This document shows positions 40,701-50,325 of a stretch of DNA of 64,000 nt, one piece after another (the stretch's first letter is position 1; every line of letters starts with the position of its first letter). The DNA comes from Psettodes erumei (taxonomy: Eukaryota > Chordata > Actinopteri > Pleuronectiformes > Psettodidae). The notes below the pieces were generated by a model that worked only from the letters and a program-made list of their open reading frames with translations, did no database searches and had not been told where the DNA came from. The stretch spans positions 2,604,001-2,668,000 of the forward strand of contig JAFBJZ010000377.1 in assembly GCA_016785225.1 (NCBI GenBank). The letters are read 5' to 3'. Made by a program: the position numbers and the translations under genes.

Positions 40701-43700
40701 ATTTCTGATTATTATTTCTCCAGATCTTTCCTCTTTCTCCTTAGAAACAAAGAACAGCAGCTGAAGTGCACAAACACAAGTGGTATAAGTTGTGTATGTG
40801 TGTGTTTGTGTCAACGCCCAACTCCAAACTTATGGCAAAACTGCCAGTTATTTATTTGTGTTTTCCCCTTTCCTGCTTTTGTGCATGATTTCACAGGAAC
40901 TGGTGTGCTTATGTGGTGACACGCACAGTGAGCTGCGTGATGGAGGACGGGGTGGAGACGTACATCAAGCCGGACTACCAACGCTGCACGTGGGGCCAGT
41001 GTCCTAGAGTGGCGTGAGTATCTCTTACTGTGTTCTTCAGTATCTCATGCCTCCGCTGATCCACTCTGTCCACTGCTGGAATCTGATCTGTATTCAGTCC
41101 CACTCCTCCAACTTCCTGTCATCAGTTCCACAGAAGTTTGTATCCTCTATCCATGCGTGTTCTCTCCCTCTTTCCTCTCTGCGGATACTGTCGTCGCTCT
41201 TTTCATTTTCTGCCCATCTTGGTCGCAGGGGATTTTCAGCAGTCTGGTCAGGAAAGTGAAAGTATTTGCCTGGTTAATCTTAGTAATGAAGTACTCATCT
41301 TACAGTGGAGCTCCAGTTTGCCTGGTACAGACCCGGATATTCCTAATATTAGGAGTATTTCAGCAGATTTACAATATATATGATTGGTTGAATTATTTCT
41401 CCAGATGTGGATGTTATGCTTGCAAGAAAGCGTTAATCAAGCGCTCCTGCTGTTTTTCCTCTTTTGAAGTTTTCACCATGTTGTTTGGCCCTGGCCCCAC
41501 TGCTTGATCCCCATGCCTGCCAGGGACCTCGGCCTAAACCTGGGTTATGCTAAGAATGAAGCCGACAGGGGTTCCAGGCACCACAGCCTAGTATCCTGCC
41601 CCCATAAAAACAATCTCTATTTCTTATTCTGTCTCTCTTTCTTTTTATGACTCTCCTCCTTTCTCTCTCTTTCACTAATGCTACCCAACTCCGCCTCCCT
41701 CCATCTCTCCGAGCCCTGTTTTTGTTTTCCCTCTGAGAGTGCATTGGACCTCCTTTTCTCACGCTCTCGGAGCAGGGAGCTGGAAGATGAAATCTTTTCT
41801 ATGGCACAGGAGCGAGCTCAGCGATACCTACAGTGATGTCTGTGGGTTGGCGCGGGGGAGAGCAACCTGCTGAACCCTCACGGTCAGGGCTTGTTAATGT
41901 GCCGCCATGCTACCATAAATCTTTATGGAGATTTCCGCAACATTCTGGTCTATTTATTGCATTGTTACTGTAACAGGGGGTCTCTTCAGTGGCAGAGTTG
42001 AGTGACACTTTAATGATAAAATGGCAGCACCGCCAAATAAAACATTTATATTCCTTTTATATGGGAATCATCTGTAAGCAAGAAATTAAGATTTAGCACT
42101 GGCTGAATGCAGTTGGTTTTCTTTGGAAAATGGGACTAGAATAAAATGTAATGTTTACAAAGCACTCTTGATCTCATCCGTCATCAGTGGACAGTCTGTA
42201 GCTATTTCCAGACATTTAATGACTCATTAATGTGAACAGAGTACAGTGATTATACTCAGTACAGGGTTTAGGGACCGTAATTGGTCTTGACATAGTTATC
42301 ACGATCACACTACAAATTTAAAATCTCATCGTGCTGTGACCTGGCACAGGTTCACTCAAGCCCCAAGTTAGACTGGAGTTTGAAGAAACAAATCACCAAG
42401 ACTCTGGCCAAGTCTCCAGCCATGGTAGCTGTTTTTTTTAGGCTGTACTTAAGCACAGAATGGGAACATGTGCAAAATAACAATGCTAACATGGTGATGG
42501 GGCAGTGCCTGCTATATTCACCATCTTAGTTTAGCCTTTGCTAACTTTTGCTAATTAGCAAGTAGCCAACGTCAGGTATGTTTTGTAGATCATAGGAGTC
42601 ATAGGATCTCTAAATCCAGAGTTCAGGAGGAGCCATCCTCTGATGATCATGATTGCCTGAAACACAATTCAGTGACAATCCATCTAGTGGCTGTTGAGAT
42701 ATTTAAGGCTGGAACTAAAGTGGACCAACAATCCAATGGATGATTTCAATCATGAAGCCACATCAGTAGCATCGCTATAAACTAAGTGTAAATGTACAAC
42801 ACACACTGCAGTCCAAGTCCCGTCCACATCATTGGTGTTAAATCTTAAGTTGTGTCTAAAATGTGGAGAAGCAGCTGAGAGGAAATGACATGTCACAACT
42901 GTTTCCTCCTCAGCTACCGGACATACAGGAGGCCAAGATACAAGGTTGCTTACAAGATGGTGACAGAAATGGAGTGGAAGTGTTGTTACGGTTACTCGGG
43001 GGAGAACTGCCAAAATGGGCCACAGGTAACCACCGACACTCAGGTCAGCGGAGGGAGACCTCGTGTCACGCAAACAGACTACAACACAGGAGGCGGGCAG
43101 AGAGGAGAAGGTAGGCAAGATGAAAAGTGGAAAAGTCTGATTGCATGTATTAAGGATCCAGATGTGCTATATTAATCTTGTGAAATATCCTAAAAACTGG
43201 AACATGCTCAAGGTGTGCATATGAATAAATGAATTTGTAAAGACTTCATGAAGTCATAGAGTATATGAAAAGCAAAATGACAACTTTTAATCAGTGGAGG
43301 GACAATTACATGATGCATAACTGTAAGAGATAGCTGGAAATCTCCTTATCTGAATTCAAACACTACTGATATGCTGACCTCACTTAAAGCCCTTGAAAAG
43401 TTTGGGAAATTAAACTTAATTAAACTAATAAGTATTACTTAAGTATTAACATACTTATTCTTCATGAAGAGTTTTACTGTCTCAACTCACTCAGCTAATC
43501 TGCTACATCAGGACTGTTCGGGTGTGGTTTGATCAGTGCCGGCAACATCAGCAAACAAACCACCAACTGTGGTTCACAGAAATACATGACATCATCTTTT
43601 CCAAATCAGCCCCAACCTCCGAAGACAAGGAATCGGTCGAAGTCTGGCAGAAAATGTTAGACCACATTGTTCATTTTAAGAAGCTGATGAAAAGGGAAAA

Positions 43701-46700
43701 AAAAGGTTTTCATGAACTTTAGCAACTCTGCAAAAGTTTCCATACTTTGTTGATGAGTGTACATGTTGCAAGTTGATTTAAAAAAAAATTTAATTCTACG
43801 CTTCCTCTTTCATTTCCATTGTCTCAAGGTGACACAGAGAAGATTAGGCAGTTGGAGGAGACAATCCAAGGTCTGACCAAAGACCTGAACAACATGCAGA
43901 CCACCATTCACGGCATAAACCAGAGGCTGTATGTGAATGTTATTTTTAATACTGTATCTCACACACAATGTTTTATTTCAAGAAGTGCAAAATCAGTATC
44001 AGATACAGTATCCCCCAGAATGCCAAAGGGTATACAATGTACTATATAAATTTTCCTGTTTGTTAATGTTAGTTACAGCAGATCAGCTTATGGAGAGATG
44101 ATATCTTTGTTTATTAACATATACACTGAGACTGGCAATTAGTTTAGGAAGATATAAACACTGTAGCTAATGCTGTGACTTCTACCGCGCTTGTTCACCT
44201 AAATCTTAGAGTTGTATCTTCCCATATTCTCCGCACACCGCATTCTTGAATACATAATGCATTTTGTGTGTAATTTCTTCACCCTCCTCTTCTTTTTATG
44301 TCTCCCCGTGTTTCTTTTGTGACAAATGTTTGCCAGAATTTAGGGAAATCTCATCTCTTCCTCTGTATAGGACTGGCTTGAGTGGGTCAATTATCCCTGC
44401 GGATTCAGCGCAACCACATATGACGGAAACCATTAACAGCATCCAGACCAAGCTGGACCACCTGTATAACAGGACGCAGGTAAGTTAACTGTCTTTTCTG
44501 CCTGTCTCGATATCAATTTCAGTGACTAAATTTGACGGTAGACCATATTCATTATTTATCATGTTTTGATATTTTTCATGTTATGTTGGTAGGTACACGA
44601 TCAGACCCTGCTCAACATCAACAATCACCTGGTGAACGGTGGGGGCAATGAACTGGATGGAGTTGCCAGAGGAGGAGGACATGGAGGGAACCAGCTGAAT
44701 ACTCTGAAGGAGGAAATACTGACAGAGCTGGAGAGAAGGGTGTCTTTGTCCTGCTCTGCCTGCCAGGTGAACTTCAATGTGCAAACATTCACAATAATTT
44801 GTTCCACTTATTTCGAGTATGACAAAAAAGTAATATCTGTTTGTTTCGCTCTTAGATTTTCATGCATCTACTTTGTTGCCAGTGGTGCTTTGCCTGCAAT
44901 TTCTGCTGCTCAGAGCAGTAAAAGATAATGGCCTCATGCAGGCTGTAAAACAAGGAAGCAGCACTCCCACATAAACCACTGCACAAACAGAAAATAAAAC
45001 TAAAACAAAATACAAAAAAGTTTAATAATCACAGAGTGAAAGAAAGATAAATAAAAAGGAAAATGGCAAAAAAGACAGCAAGCAATCATTTTCCAGCTGT
45101 GTGAAATAATTGGAAGGTTAGGACTGACACTAATATAAATATTTTTTTTTTAGATTTAGCTTTTATTTTGCATAGATGTATTTCCAACCGCAATCTTTGG
45201 CCTACTTCTACTTCACATCTACTATTTCAGACAACACCACCCATCACCTGTTCCTCACAGGTTTTTATCCTATTGGTTGAAAGCTCCACCTGAATTTCAT
45301 TATTTTGTATTAGATGAAGAGTGGCTGTGCAGATGCTTCCCAAACCTGGCATATCAAATGCTAACTTCTCCACAAAACATACAGAACAGAAAATACTTCA
45401 GCATTATTGGAAAGCAACAAATGCAAACTTGTGATGCATTTTGTATTTGTAAATTGGGAACTGATTTTACATTACCGCATATGTGGAAAAAGGTTGCATA
45501 AAAACCTTTTGTGACTCCAGGGGGAACTGTATAAAATCTGATCATTTGCCTCAAGCGGTCTGCTTGAAACTAGAAGCTTGAGGCTATATGAGCCGTTACC
45601 CACATAACACGCTCTGAGACAAACAGTCAGTGGTCACGTTGCATTTTAGTTTGTGGATAATGTAGGTGTACAATTTACACCACTTCTGTACCTCAGGAGG
45701 GGCATTTTTAAAACTAATAGAGATCAAGATGCAGATTACTTTGGAGTAACATTGCCAAAAAAACCTTTGCATGAGAGACTTGACATCATAACACAGAAGA
45801 CATAGTTGATGCAAGTTGAACTAAGGAAAACAGTTCTTGTAATCCCTGTTTCTTTCAGGCTGGTGTGGAGGACCTGAGACGCCAGCAGCAGGACAACAGG
45901 GAGAGGATCAGGGCCCTGGAGAAGCTGGTTGGCTCTATGGACCAGCAGCTGAGGCAGAGCCTGGAAATCTCACGCCGTGAGACTGAACGCTCCCAGACCT
46001 GCTGCAACGCAGTCACGGAGCTGGAGAGGAGGCTGTCGGACCTGGATGTCCGAGTCACCTCCACCGCTAACAAGTGTGACACCATTAAAGGTCGCCTGGA
46101 CAAGGAGCTTGTGGGGACAGGTGGAGGGAAGGGAAGAGTGACAGAGGACAAGTTGAACGGCAGGCTGAGAGAATTAGAGAAGAAAGTCAATAACACGGTG
46201 AGAAAGGCAGAGCAGAGGTGTACCAACACTGGGAACAACTTGAAGGACACTGTCCAGAGAGATGTAACGCAGATGCGTAACATAGTCCGCAGTCAATTTG
46301 ATGACCACAGCTTCAAGATAGGAAAGATCGAGCTGGATGTGGCTGTTCTCGGAGACACAGTGAGAGACCACAGTCGACGTTTAGGTCAGGTGGAGAACAT
46401 TACAACCTTCTTGGACAGGAGGCTTACATTGACCACAAAAATGTGCAATGAGACCTGTGGCCCTAATGGCAAAGACAGTAAGACTGATGACAGTGTGAAA
46501 ACTATAGAGTGGAGAGTTGTGGCCAATGAAGAGGAGATCCAGAAGTTTAACACCAAGTTAAAGGATTTGTCTGTGTCAGGAGACTCCCTGATTGACAGAG
46601 TGATCAACTTATCAGATGACGTCAAAAAAATAATAGCTGTGACCGGGAAGAACGGCGAGCACTTCAACCGGATCATCACAGAAGTTGAAACACTGGGCCG

Positions 46701-49700
46701 TGATTTTGAAGATTGCTCAATTTGCAGCAGTATGGAGGAGGACTTACGTTCACTTACCAACTCCACCATCAGTGGCCTCAGCAGGTGTCAGACAGAGCTG
46801 GTGGACCTGCGGAGGAAAGTCAACTCAGAAGAGTCTGCCTGCTCTCAGGTGTGCTCCAACCTTCAGGAGGAGGTTGGACATCTCAGAGAGGAGGTGGAGG
46901 AGTGTACCGGGCAGTGTAAAACCAACATAGATGATCTGAAGAAACATGTGGACAGTCATACTGTCCACAGCGGAAGGTTAGGAGGGGATCTGAAGTCCAT
47001 CCAAGGAGAGTTGGCTGGGGTTATGTTCACGTTTAACTCCATTAATGACACTCTGAAGGGCCTGGGGAGGACCGTACAGACACATGGCAACAGGCTGACT
47101 GATCTGACCCAGGACAGGGATGTGGTGAGATAATTTAATGATGAACATTTACTGCCAGTTATACTGCTGTTACAAGGACACTTCATGTCTTATATTTTGC
47201 TGTTGTGATGCCTACAGTTGAAGTTTCCTTATGACCCTTATGATAGGTTATTTTTTTTCCAACCAAAGAGTGGTTTTTTTTATCTGATTATGTAATCGAA
47301 ACAGAATTTAGAGACCTGAGGAGATGAATTATGCAGGATTTATAGCTAGAGTCTGCAGCTATTCTTTGATGCTGTATGTACTATAAACACTGAGATGCAG
47401 TGAGCATACGGTTCTTCCTGAGGTGAACATGAATGTGTGTTGGTGGAACAACTTCCCAGCACAGCCAGGGCCATACTGCTAGTGTGGCCAAGAAAGCAGA
47501 AATTATAGAAAAGTCAGAAAAATAATCATAATTTGTCCACCTAAAATATTACACCATAACCCCCTGCTTGTTTCTTATCTGGTAAACACTTGTGACCCCT
47601 CGGATTTTTGTTTTGACCCCTTTGGGAGTCCCAAGCCCCCAGTTTGGGAATCACTTATTATATTAACCTTTAAACTCTTCCCTCAGAACAACAAAGAAAA
47701 GAGCAAAATACCTTCATGATAATAATGATGATAATTTGCTGAAAATCTGTTTTGTTTGATTAAACTGTACATAATGAGACATAACTTTTCTTTATGTACT
47801 CTAGAAACAATGATATGTCATTCAAACATGCCTCATGTTTATCTGGACAACAGTATTTTCACATAATATTATTGTAGTTATGAAAATATTTGAGCACATT
47901 ACAAATATTTGAGTCTTCTCGACAGACATGGCTCAGATGCTATGCTTACATATATGTGTATGTATAAGATACTGTAGGAAAATAAATGGTAGCAAAGAAG
48001 GAAAAGTATATTTGTAGTAGTACTTTGTCAAAGGAAACTCTTCCAAAATACACACATTAACAAGTATCTGCTTTCTCTAAAAGGTGAACAACTTGCAGAA
48101 GGAGCTGATGGAGCATGTTAGTGACTCAAGGATCCAATTCAACAGCCTGGGCAAAGATATACAAAATATAAGGAGCCACTATGTGACAGAGGTGGGGGAG
48201 TGCCGATTGGCCAGCGAAGGCCTGGGCAGTAGACTCACTAAGCTGGAGGGAGTGTGCGGACGCTTCGACTCTTTCTCCGACAGCCTGGAGAAGATCAAGG
48301 AAGGCCTGAACCGACATGTGTCAGGGCTGTGGGGCTGCGTTAATGAGCTCAACGTCACGGTGACATCTCACGGAGATCTTATCGACAATATCCAGAACGT
48401 ACAGCTGGAGAATGTCCACACCAAGATCCACAGGCTGAACTCTTCAGTGCTGCACTTGGCCAAAGAATTCCACAATTTCATGGAACAGGACTTCATGGGT
48501 GAGTTGAAGAAGAAGAAGAAGAAGAAGGGCATGGGATTCAGCTTTTGGTCAAGAGATAGCGCTCAGTTGAAGGAAGGCGAGGTCAGGGTGAGGAAAAAAT
48601 AGACAAACGAAGGAATGCAGCCTATCATCCTCAGAAGCATTCACTTAAGAACCCGTAAAGTCTGCAATCTGTCCGAAAGAGTAGTTTTAGTAAACATGAG
48701 GCTGAAAGCACATCCTGAGTCACACCAGATCAAATGTCTTAGCTTTCTTGGCTTACTGTACATGTTATTAGAATTCTCCCAGAAGACGTTTCCTGGTAAA
48801 AAGATTTTCTGTATGATCTCTCAGTCGTGCTGTCTTACCAAACAATCCGCTCTTCCAGGTCCACCTGGTCTGCCAGGACCCCGTGGTGAGGGAGGCGAGC
48901 GCGGACCCCAGGGTCCCGTCGGACCTCAAGGAAGGGTGGGGCCTCCAGGTAGAGAGGGCAGGCAGGGAGCAATAGGACCCCCAGGTAAAGACGAAGAACC
49001 TCGCCTATACTCTGTTTAACTTAATAACATTAACTGTGTCTTTGATCTTTCTTTCTGCACATCTACTGTATATGCGGTGTGATAAGAATAAATTCATAAA
49101 CAGCAAGAACCATATTACTGGATGATTAACTCACTGTTGTTATCTTTAATCTCACTTCTCAGGTCTCAGAGGTGAACAGGGTATGTGTTACTTACTTTAT
49201 AAAGAGTAAACTTGTTACTCTGCGATCTTTATCTCGCTCTAACACCTACTTTCTCCATTTCTCCTCCACGGCCAGGTCTTGCTGGGTCCGATGCCCACGT
49301 GCCACGCCTTTCTTTCTCCGCTGCACTGACTCGTCCAATGAGAAGTGCAGGAACCATCATGTTTAACGAGGTCTTTGTCAATGAAAATGATGTCTACAAC
49401 CCCAAAACAGGTCAGTTTTTGTTCTGCCTAAATTTCAACAGATTCTTGTCAAGATCAATGCTATCAAACATCAATGTGTGAAATTGAGGACATGAAAATG
49501 GTTGTGGAGCCACTGTAAACAACTAATTTCAGAGGAAAAGAGCAAAATCCTGCTCAGAAATTTGCTAAATGTTGCTAGGTGACATTAGATGCCAATATCC
49601 ATTAAATCATCTTGTGGTATTTGCATTCTGCCGAGCATCAGCCTGTTTCAGCATGTAATCTGTTCTCTGTGCTCACATATACGGAATTTTAATACAGCCA

Positions 49701-50325
49701 GTAAAGCTTCTCTTTTTGTATGTTTTTTTCTGTTTCTGGTGTCAAACAACATAAAAAGTATGAAATAGTCACTGACTACATGTTAACCTGCACTCACTTC
49801 CTTCTGCTCTGCAGCTGCTAAAATCTTGATTTCATAACCACAATGTCATCTGACTAAATCCCTATACACAAGTTAGAGACCATGGCTATGCTGGGATTTC
49901 TGTGAATCTAGTGACAAAGGCGCTATGTTGGAAGAAATAAGAAAGTCTGAACTCAGCAAATGCACATCACTAATATCCACCTTATTACCTGCTTCCATTC
50001 CCCAGGTTATTTCACAGCTCCAGTAAGGGGGAAGTACTTCTTCAGTGGCGTTCTCACAGGCCACAAGAACATGAAGATCGAGGCCGTGTTGTCCAAGTCC
50101 AACACTGGCGTGGCTCGAGTGGACTCAGCTGGGTATCAGCCCGAAGGCCTGGAGAAACCCATGGCAGAGGCCAAACACATTCCTGGAGCTCTGGCTGTCT
50201 TCAACATCATCCTGCCCATGGAGGCAGGGGACACAGTCTGCATTGACCTTGTCACTGGCAAGCTGGCCTACTCCTCCGAACCTTTGACCATCTTTAGTGG
50301 GATGCTGCTGTACGAGAACATCTGA
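29602..50325 (+). CDS. emilin1: emilin1: elastin microfibril interfacer 1 (12 coding exons, complete)
   Basis: Coding exons: 29602-29714, 40897-41013, 42914-43110, 43829-43928, 44371-44479, 44593-44766, 45859-47124, 48084-48498, 48859-48984, 49163-49180, 49276-49410, 50006-50325. All phases join, giving 1029 residues (human EMILIN1 has 1016). Order: signal peptide (1 to about 22); EMI domain (39-112) with seven cysteines at 41, 51, 68, 73, 100, 101 and 109; coiled coils (about 145-830) with many N-glycosylation sequons; 17 uninterrupted Gly-X-Y triplets (831-881); gC1q domain (about 888-1029). The SRHRNWCAYVVTRTVSCV stretch and the TIFSG-LLY ending are typical of EMILIN1. EMILIN3 lacks gC1q, and EMILIN2 has a different EMI sequence. 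Known role: a secreted trimeric glycoprotein of elastic fibres that binds alpha4beta1 integrin through gC1q and restrains pro-TGF-beta processing through EMI. Fish have 1a and 1b copies; I cannot say which this is. Confidence 0.95.
31025..31213. repeat. two GT microsatellites with degenerate GT sequence between
   Basis: GT runs at 31025-31043 and 31193-31213, with GTAT and GTTT variants between them, all in emilin1 intron 1. Confidence 0.85.
31297..31314. repeat. GCT trinucleotide repeat
   Basis: Six TGC/GCT units in emilin1 intron 1, outside any exon. Confidence 0.8.
31388..31760 (+). repeat. purine-rich (GA) tract in emilin1 intron 1
   Basis: Over about 370 bases the + strand is dominated by A and G, with only scattered pyrimidines (GAGAGAGAGTGGGAGG, GAAGCGGAAGGGAGAG and similar). 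This keeps several frames open by composition. No protein identity. Confidence 0.7.
32541..33420 (+). mobile_element. Tc1-like transposon relic, interrupted (emilin1 intron 1)
   Basis: The 5' part (about 32541-32765) resembles a common fish Tc1-like element. It starts near a TATGTGGACA end and includes a fragment reading LWKQFGEGPS and, in another frame, EDLDRPQSHGIV, decayed versions of the transposase C-terminal half. The 3' part (about 33250-33420) resumes the same element, with the segment around AAATCCCTGCAGCC, CTTGTGGAAAGCC and GTTTTGGAATGAGA. About 490 bases between the two do not look like the element. Frames are broken, so it is inactive. Identified from memory of the family. Confidence 0.65.
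35922..35941. repeat. GT microsatellite
   Basis: A perfect GT run of about 10 units in emilin1 intron 1. Confidence 0.9.
37707..37761. repeat. GT microsatellite, longest in the window
   Basis: A GT run of about 27 units with TT and TA interruptions, in emilin1 intron 1. Confidence 0.95.
39215..39505 (-). mobile_element. Tc1-like transposon fragment, antisense (emilin1 intron 1)
   Basis: Read on the - strand it resembles the middle of a Tc1-type transposase gene: ACAACACATCAAACC, GGCTACAACAGCAGAAGACC, AGCCAAGAACAGAAATCTGAGG, GACTGGTCTGATGGATCT, GGTGGTGTAGGGGTGTGGGG and TTGACACACTTTGGGACCC, in that order. Both ends of the element and an intact frame are missing. It differs from the relic at 32541-33420 in region and orientation. 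Confidence 0.65.
39700..39990 (+). repeat. second purine-rich tract in emilin1 intron 1
   Basis: Mostly A/G on the + strand, ending in GAGAGAGAGAGGGAGG. The 140-residue antisense frame across it is a compositional artefact rich in Ser and Leu. Confidence 0.7.
40897..41013 (+). CDS. emilin1: emilin1 coding exon 2 (EMI domain, first half)
   Basis: Acceptor TTTCACAG and donor GTGAGT bound 117 bases coding residues 38-77. It begins with NWCAYVVTRTVSCV and carries EMI cysteines 41, 51, 68 and 73. The WGQCP motif and following sequence match the EMILIN1 EMI domain. Confidence 0.95.
42410..42750 (-). repeat. fish interspersed repeat, copy B (emilin1 intron 2)
   Basis: On the - strand it carries GCCACTAGATGGATTGTCA, ATCAGAGGATGGCTCCT, GCTAATTAGCAAAAGTTAGC, CTAAACTAAGATGGTGAA, CCATGTTAGCATTGTTATT and CTTAAGTACAGCCT in the same order as copy A's family. 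It ends about 160 bases before exon 3. Confidence 0.6.
42914..43110 (+). CDS. emilin1: emilin1 coding exon 3 (EMI domain, second half)
   Basis: Acceptor CCTCCTCAG, donor GAAG|GTAGGC. Codes residues 77-143. The first part, with RRPRYKVAYKMVTEMEWKCC and then YGYSGENC, closes the EMI domain with cysteines 100, 101 and 109. The remainder is a low-complexity Gly/Thr/Gln linker toward the coiled coil. Confidence 0.95.
43829..43928 (+). CDS. emilin1: emilin1 coding exon 4 (start of coiled coil)
   Basis: Acceptor GTCTCAAG, donor CT|GTATGT. Residues 143-176, including EKIRQLEETIQGLTKDL, a heptad pattern aligning with the first coiled coil of human EMILIN1 (EKVQQLEEQVQSLTKEL). A second GT four bases further on (at TAT|GTGAAT) would break the reading frame into exon 5, so GTATGT was chosen. 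Confidence 0.88.
44371..44479 (+). CDS. emilin1: emilin1 coding exon 5
   Basis: Pyrimidine-rich acceptor ending CTGTATAG and perfect donor CAG|GTAAGT. Residues 176-212. It includes MTETINSIQTKLDHLYNRTQ, which aligns with human HETLNEIQHQLQLLDTRV. NRT is a possible N-glycosylation site. Confidence 0.9.
44593..44766 (+). CDS. emilin1: emilin1 coding exon 6
   Basis: Acceptor TTGGTAG, donor CAG|GTGAAC. 174 bases, phase 0 at both ends, residues 213-270. It starts VHDQTLLNINNHL (human THDQELGHLNNHH), followed by a Gly-rich loop and a helix ending SCSACQ. The paired cysteines probably form inter-chain or intra-chain disulfides, as in the family. Confidence 0.93.
45859..47124 (+). CDS. emilin1: emilin1 coding exon 7 (large coiled-coil exon)
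   Basis: 1266 bases, residues 271-692, the largest exon, as expected for the EMILIN family. It opens AGVEDLRRQQQDNRERIRAL (human GFRRQQQEDRERLRAM). It is Glu/Lys/Leu-rich heptad coiled coil with scattered CxxC-like cysteine pairs (CNETC, CSIC, CSQVC, CTGQC) and sequons NNT, NIT, NET, NLS, NST and NDT. The donor is GATGTG|GTGAGA. An alternative GT three bases earlier would remove one Val codon. Confidence 0.95.
48084..48498 (+). CDS. emilin1: emilin1 coding exon 8 (distal coiled coil)
   Basis: Acceptor CTCTAAAAG, donor ATGG|GTGAGT. 415 bases, residues 693-831. It includes LTKLEGVCGRFDSFSDSLEK and GLNRHVSGLWGCVNELN, aligning with human RLEGVCERLDTVAGGL and LSRHVAGLW. Sequons are NVT and NSS. 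The last base is the first base of the Gly codon that opens the collagen stretch. Confidence 0.95.
48507..48527. repeat. AAG trinucleotide repeat beside the emilin1 exon 8 donor
   Basis: Seven GAA/AAG units beginning eight bases after the exon 8 donor, producing a poly-Lys read-through frame if the intron is retained. Confidence 0.9.
48859..48984 (+). CDS. emilin1: emilin1 coding exon 9 (collagen triplets 1-14)
   Basis: Acceptor CTCTTCCAG, donor CCAG|GTAAAG. 126 bases, residues 831-873. It encodes fourteen Gly-X-Y triplets beginning GPPGLPGPRGEGGERGPQ. It starts and ends inside split Gly codons (phase 1), as collagen-type exons often do. Confidence 0.95.
49163..49180 (+). CDS. emilin1: emilin1 coding exon 10 (18-base microexon, two collagen triplets)
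   Basis: Acceptor CACTTCTCAG and donor CAGG|GTATGT enclose just 18 bases. Joined to its neighbours it reads GLRGEQ, two Gly-X-Y triplets, phase 1 at both ends. Skipping it would keep frame and leave 15 triplets. Without it the total would not reach the 17 triplets known for EMILIN1. Confidence 0.88.
49276..49410 (+). CDS. emilin1: emilin1 coding exon 11 (end of collagen, start of gC1q)
   Basis: Acceptor CACGGCCAG, donor ACAG|GTCAGT. 135 bases, residues 879-924. The last triplet, GLA, is followed by the gC1q opening RLSFSAALTRP (human VAFSAALSLP), then IMFNEVFVNENDVYNPKTG, matching the first beta strands of C1q domains. Confidence 0.95.
50006..50325 (+). CDS. emilin1: emilin1 coding exon 12 (gC1q domain, stop)
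   Basis: Acceptor TTCCCCAG; stop TGA at 50323-50325. Residues 924-1029. It contains GYFTAPVRGKYFFSGVLTGH, SNTGVARVDSAGY and LTIFSGMLLY, close to human EMILIN1. The exposed loop Y967-G984 keeps Glu973, equivalent to human Glu933, the alpha4beta1/alpha9beta1 integrin contact. The loop is one residue shorter than in human. Confidence 0.97.

Larger units (their letters stand above)
29715..40896 (+). other. emilin1: emilin1 intron 1 (11.2 kb)
   Basis: Separates the signal-peptide exon from the EMI exons and is far longer than any other intron in the gene. It holds two Tc1-like transposon relics (32541-33420 and 39215-39505), several GT microsatellites and two G/A-rich tracts. No additional coding exon was recognised. 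First introns of developmental matrix genes often carry enhancers; that is inference here. Confidence 0.8.

Noticed and set aside
45855..46283. 142-codon - strand frame
   Set aside because: Exact antisense shadow of emilin1 exon 7, produced by codon bias of the coiled-coil exon.
29602..50325. Identity as EMILIN2, EMILIN3 or a multimerin
   Set aside because: EMILIN3 has no gC1q domain, multimerins lack the 17-triplet collagen stretch, and the EMI and gC1q sequences are closest to EMILIN1 as remembered.
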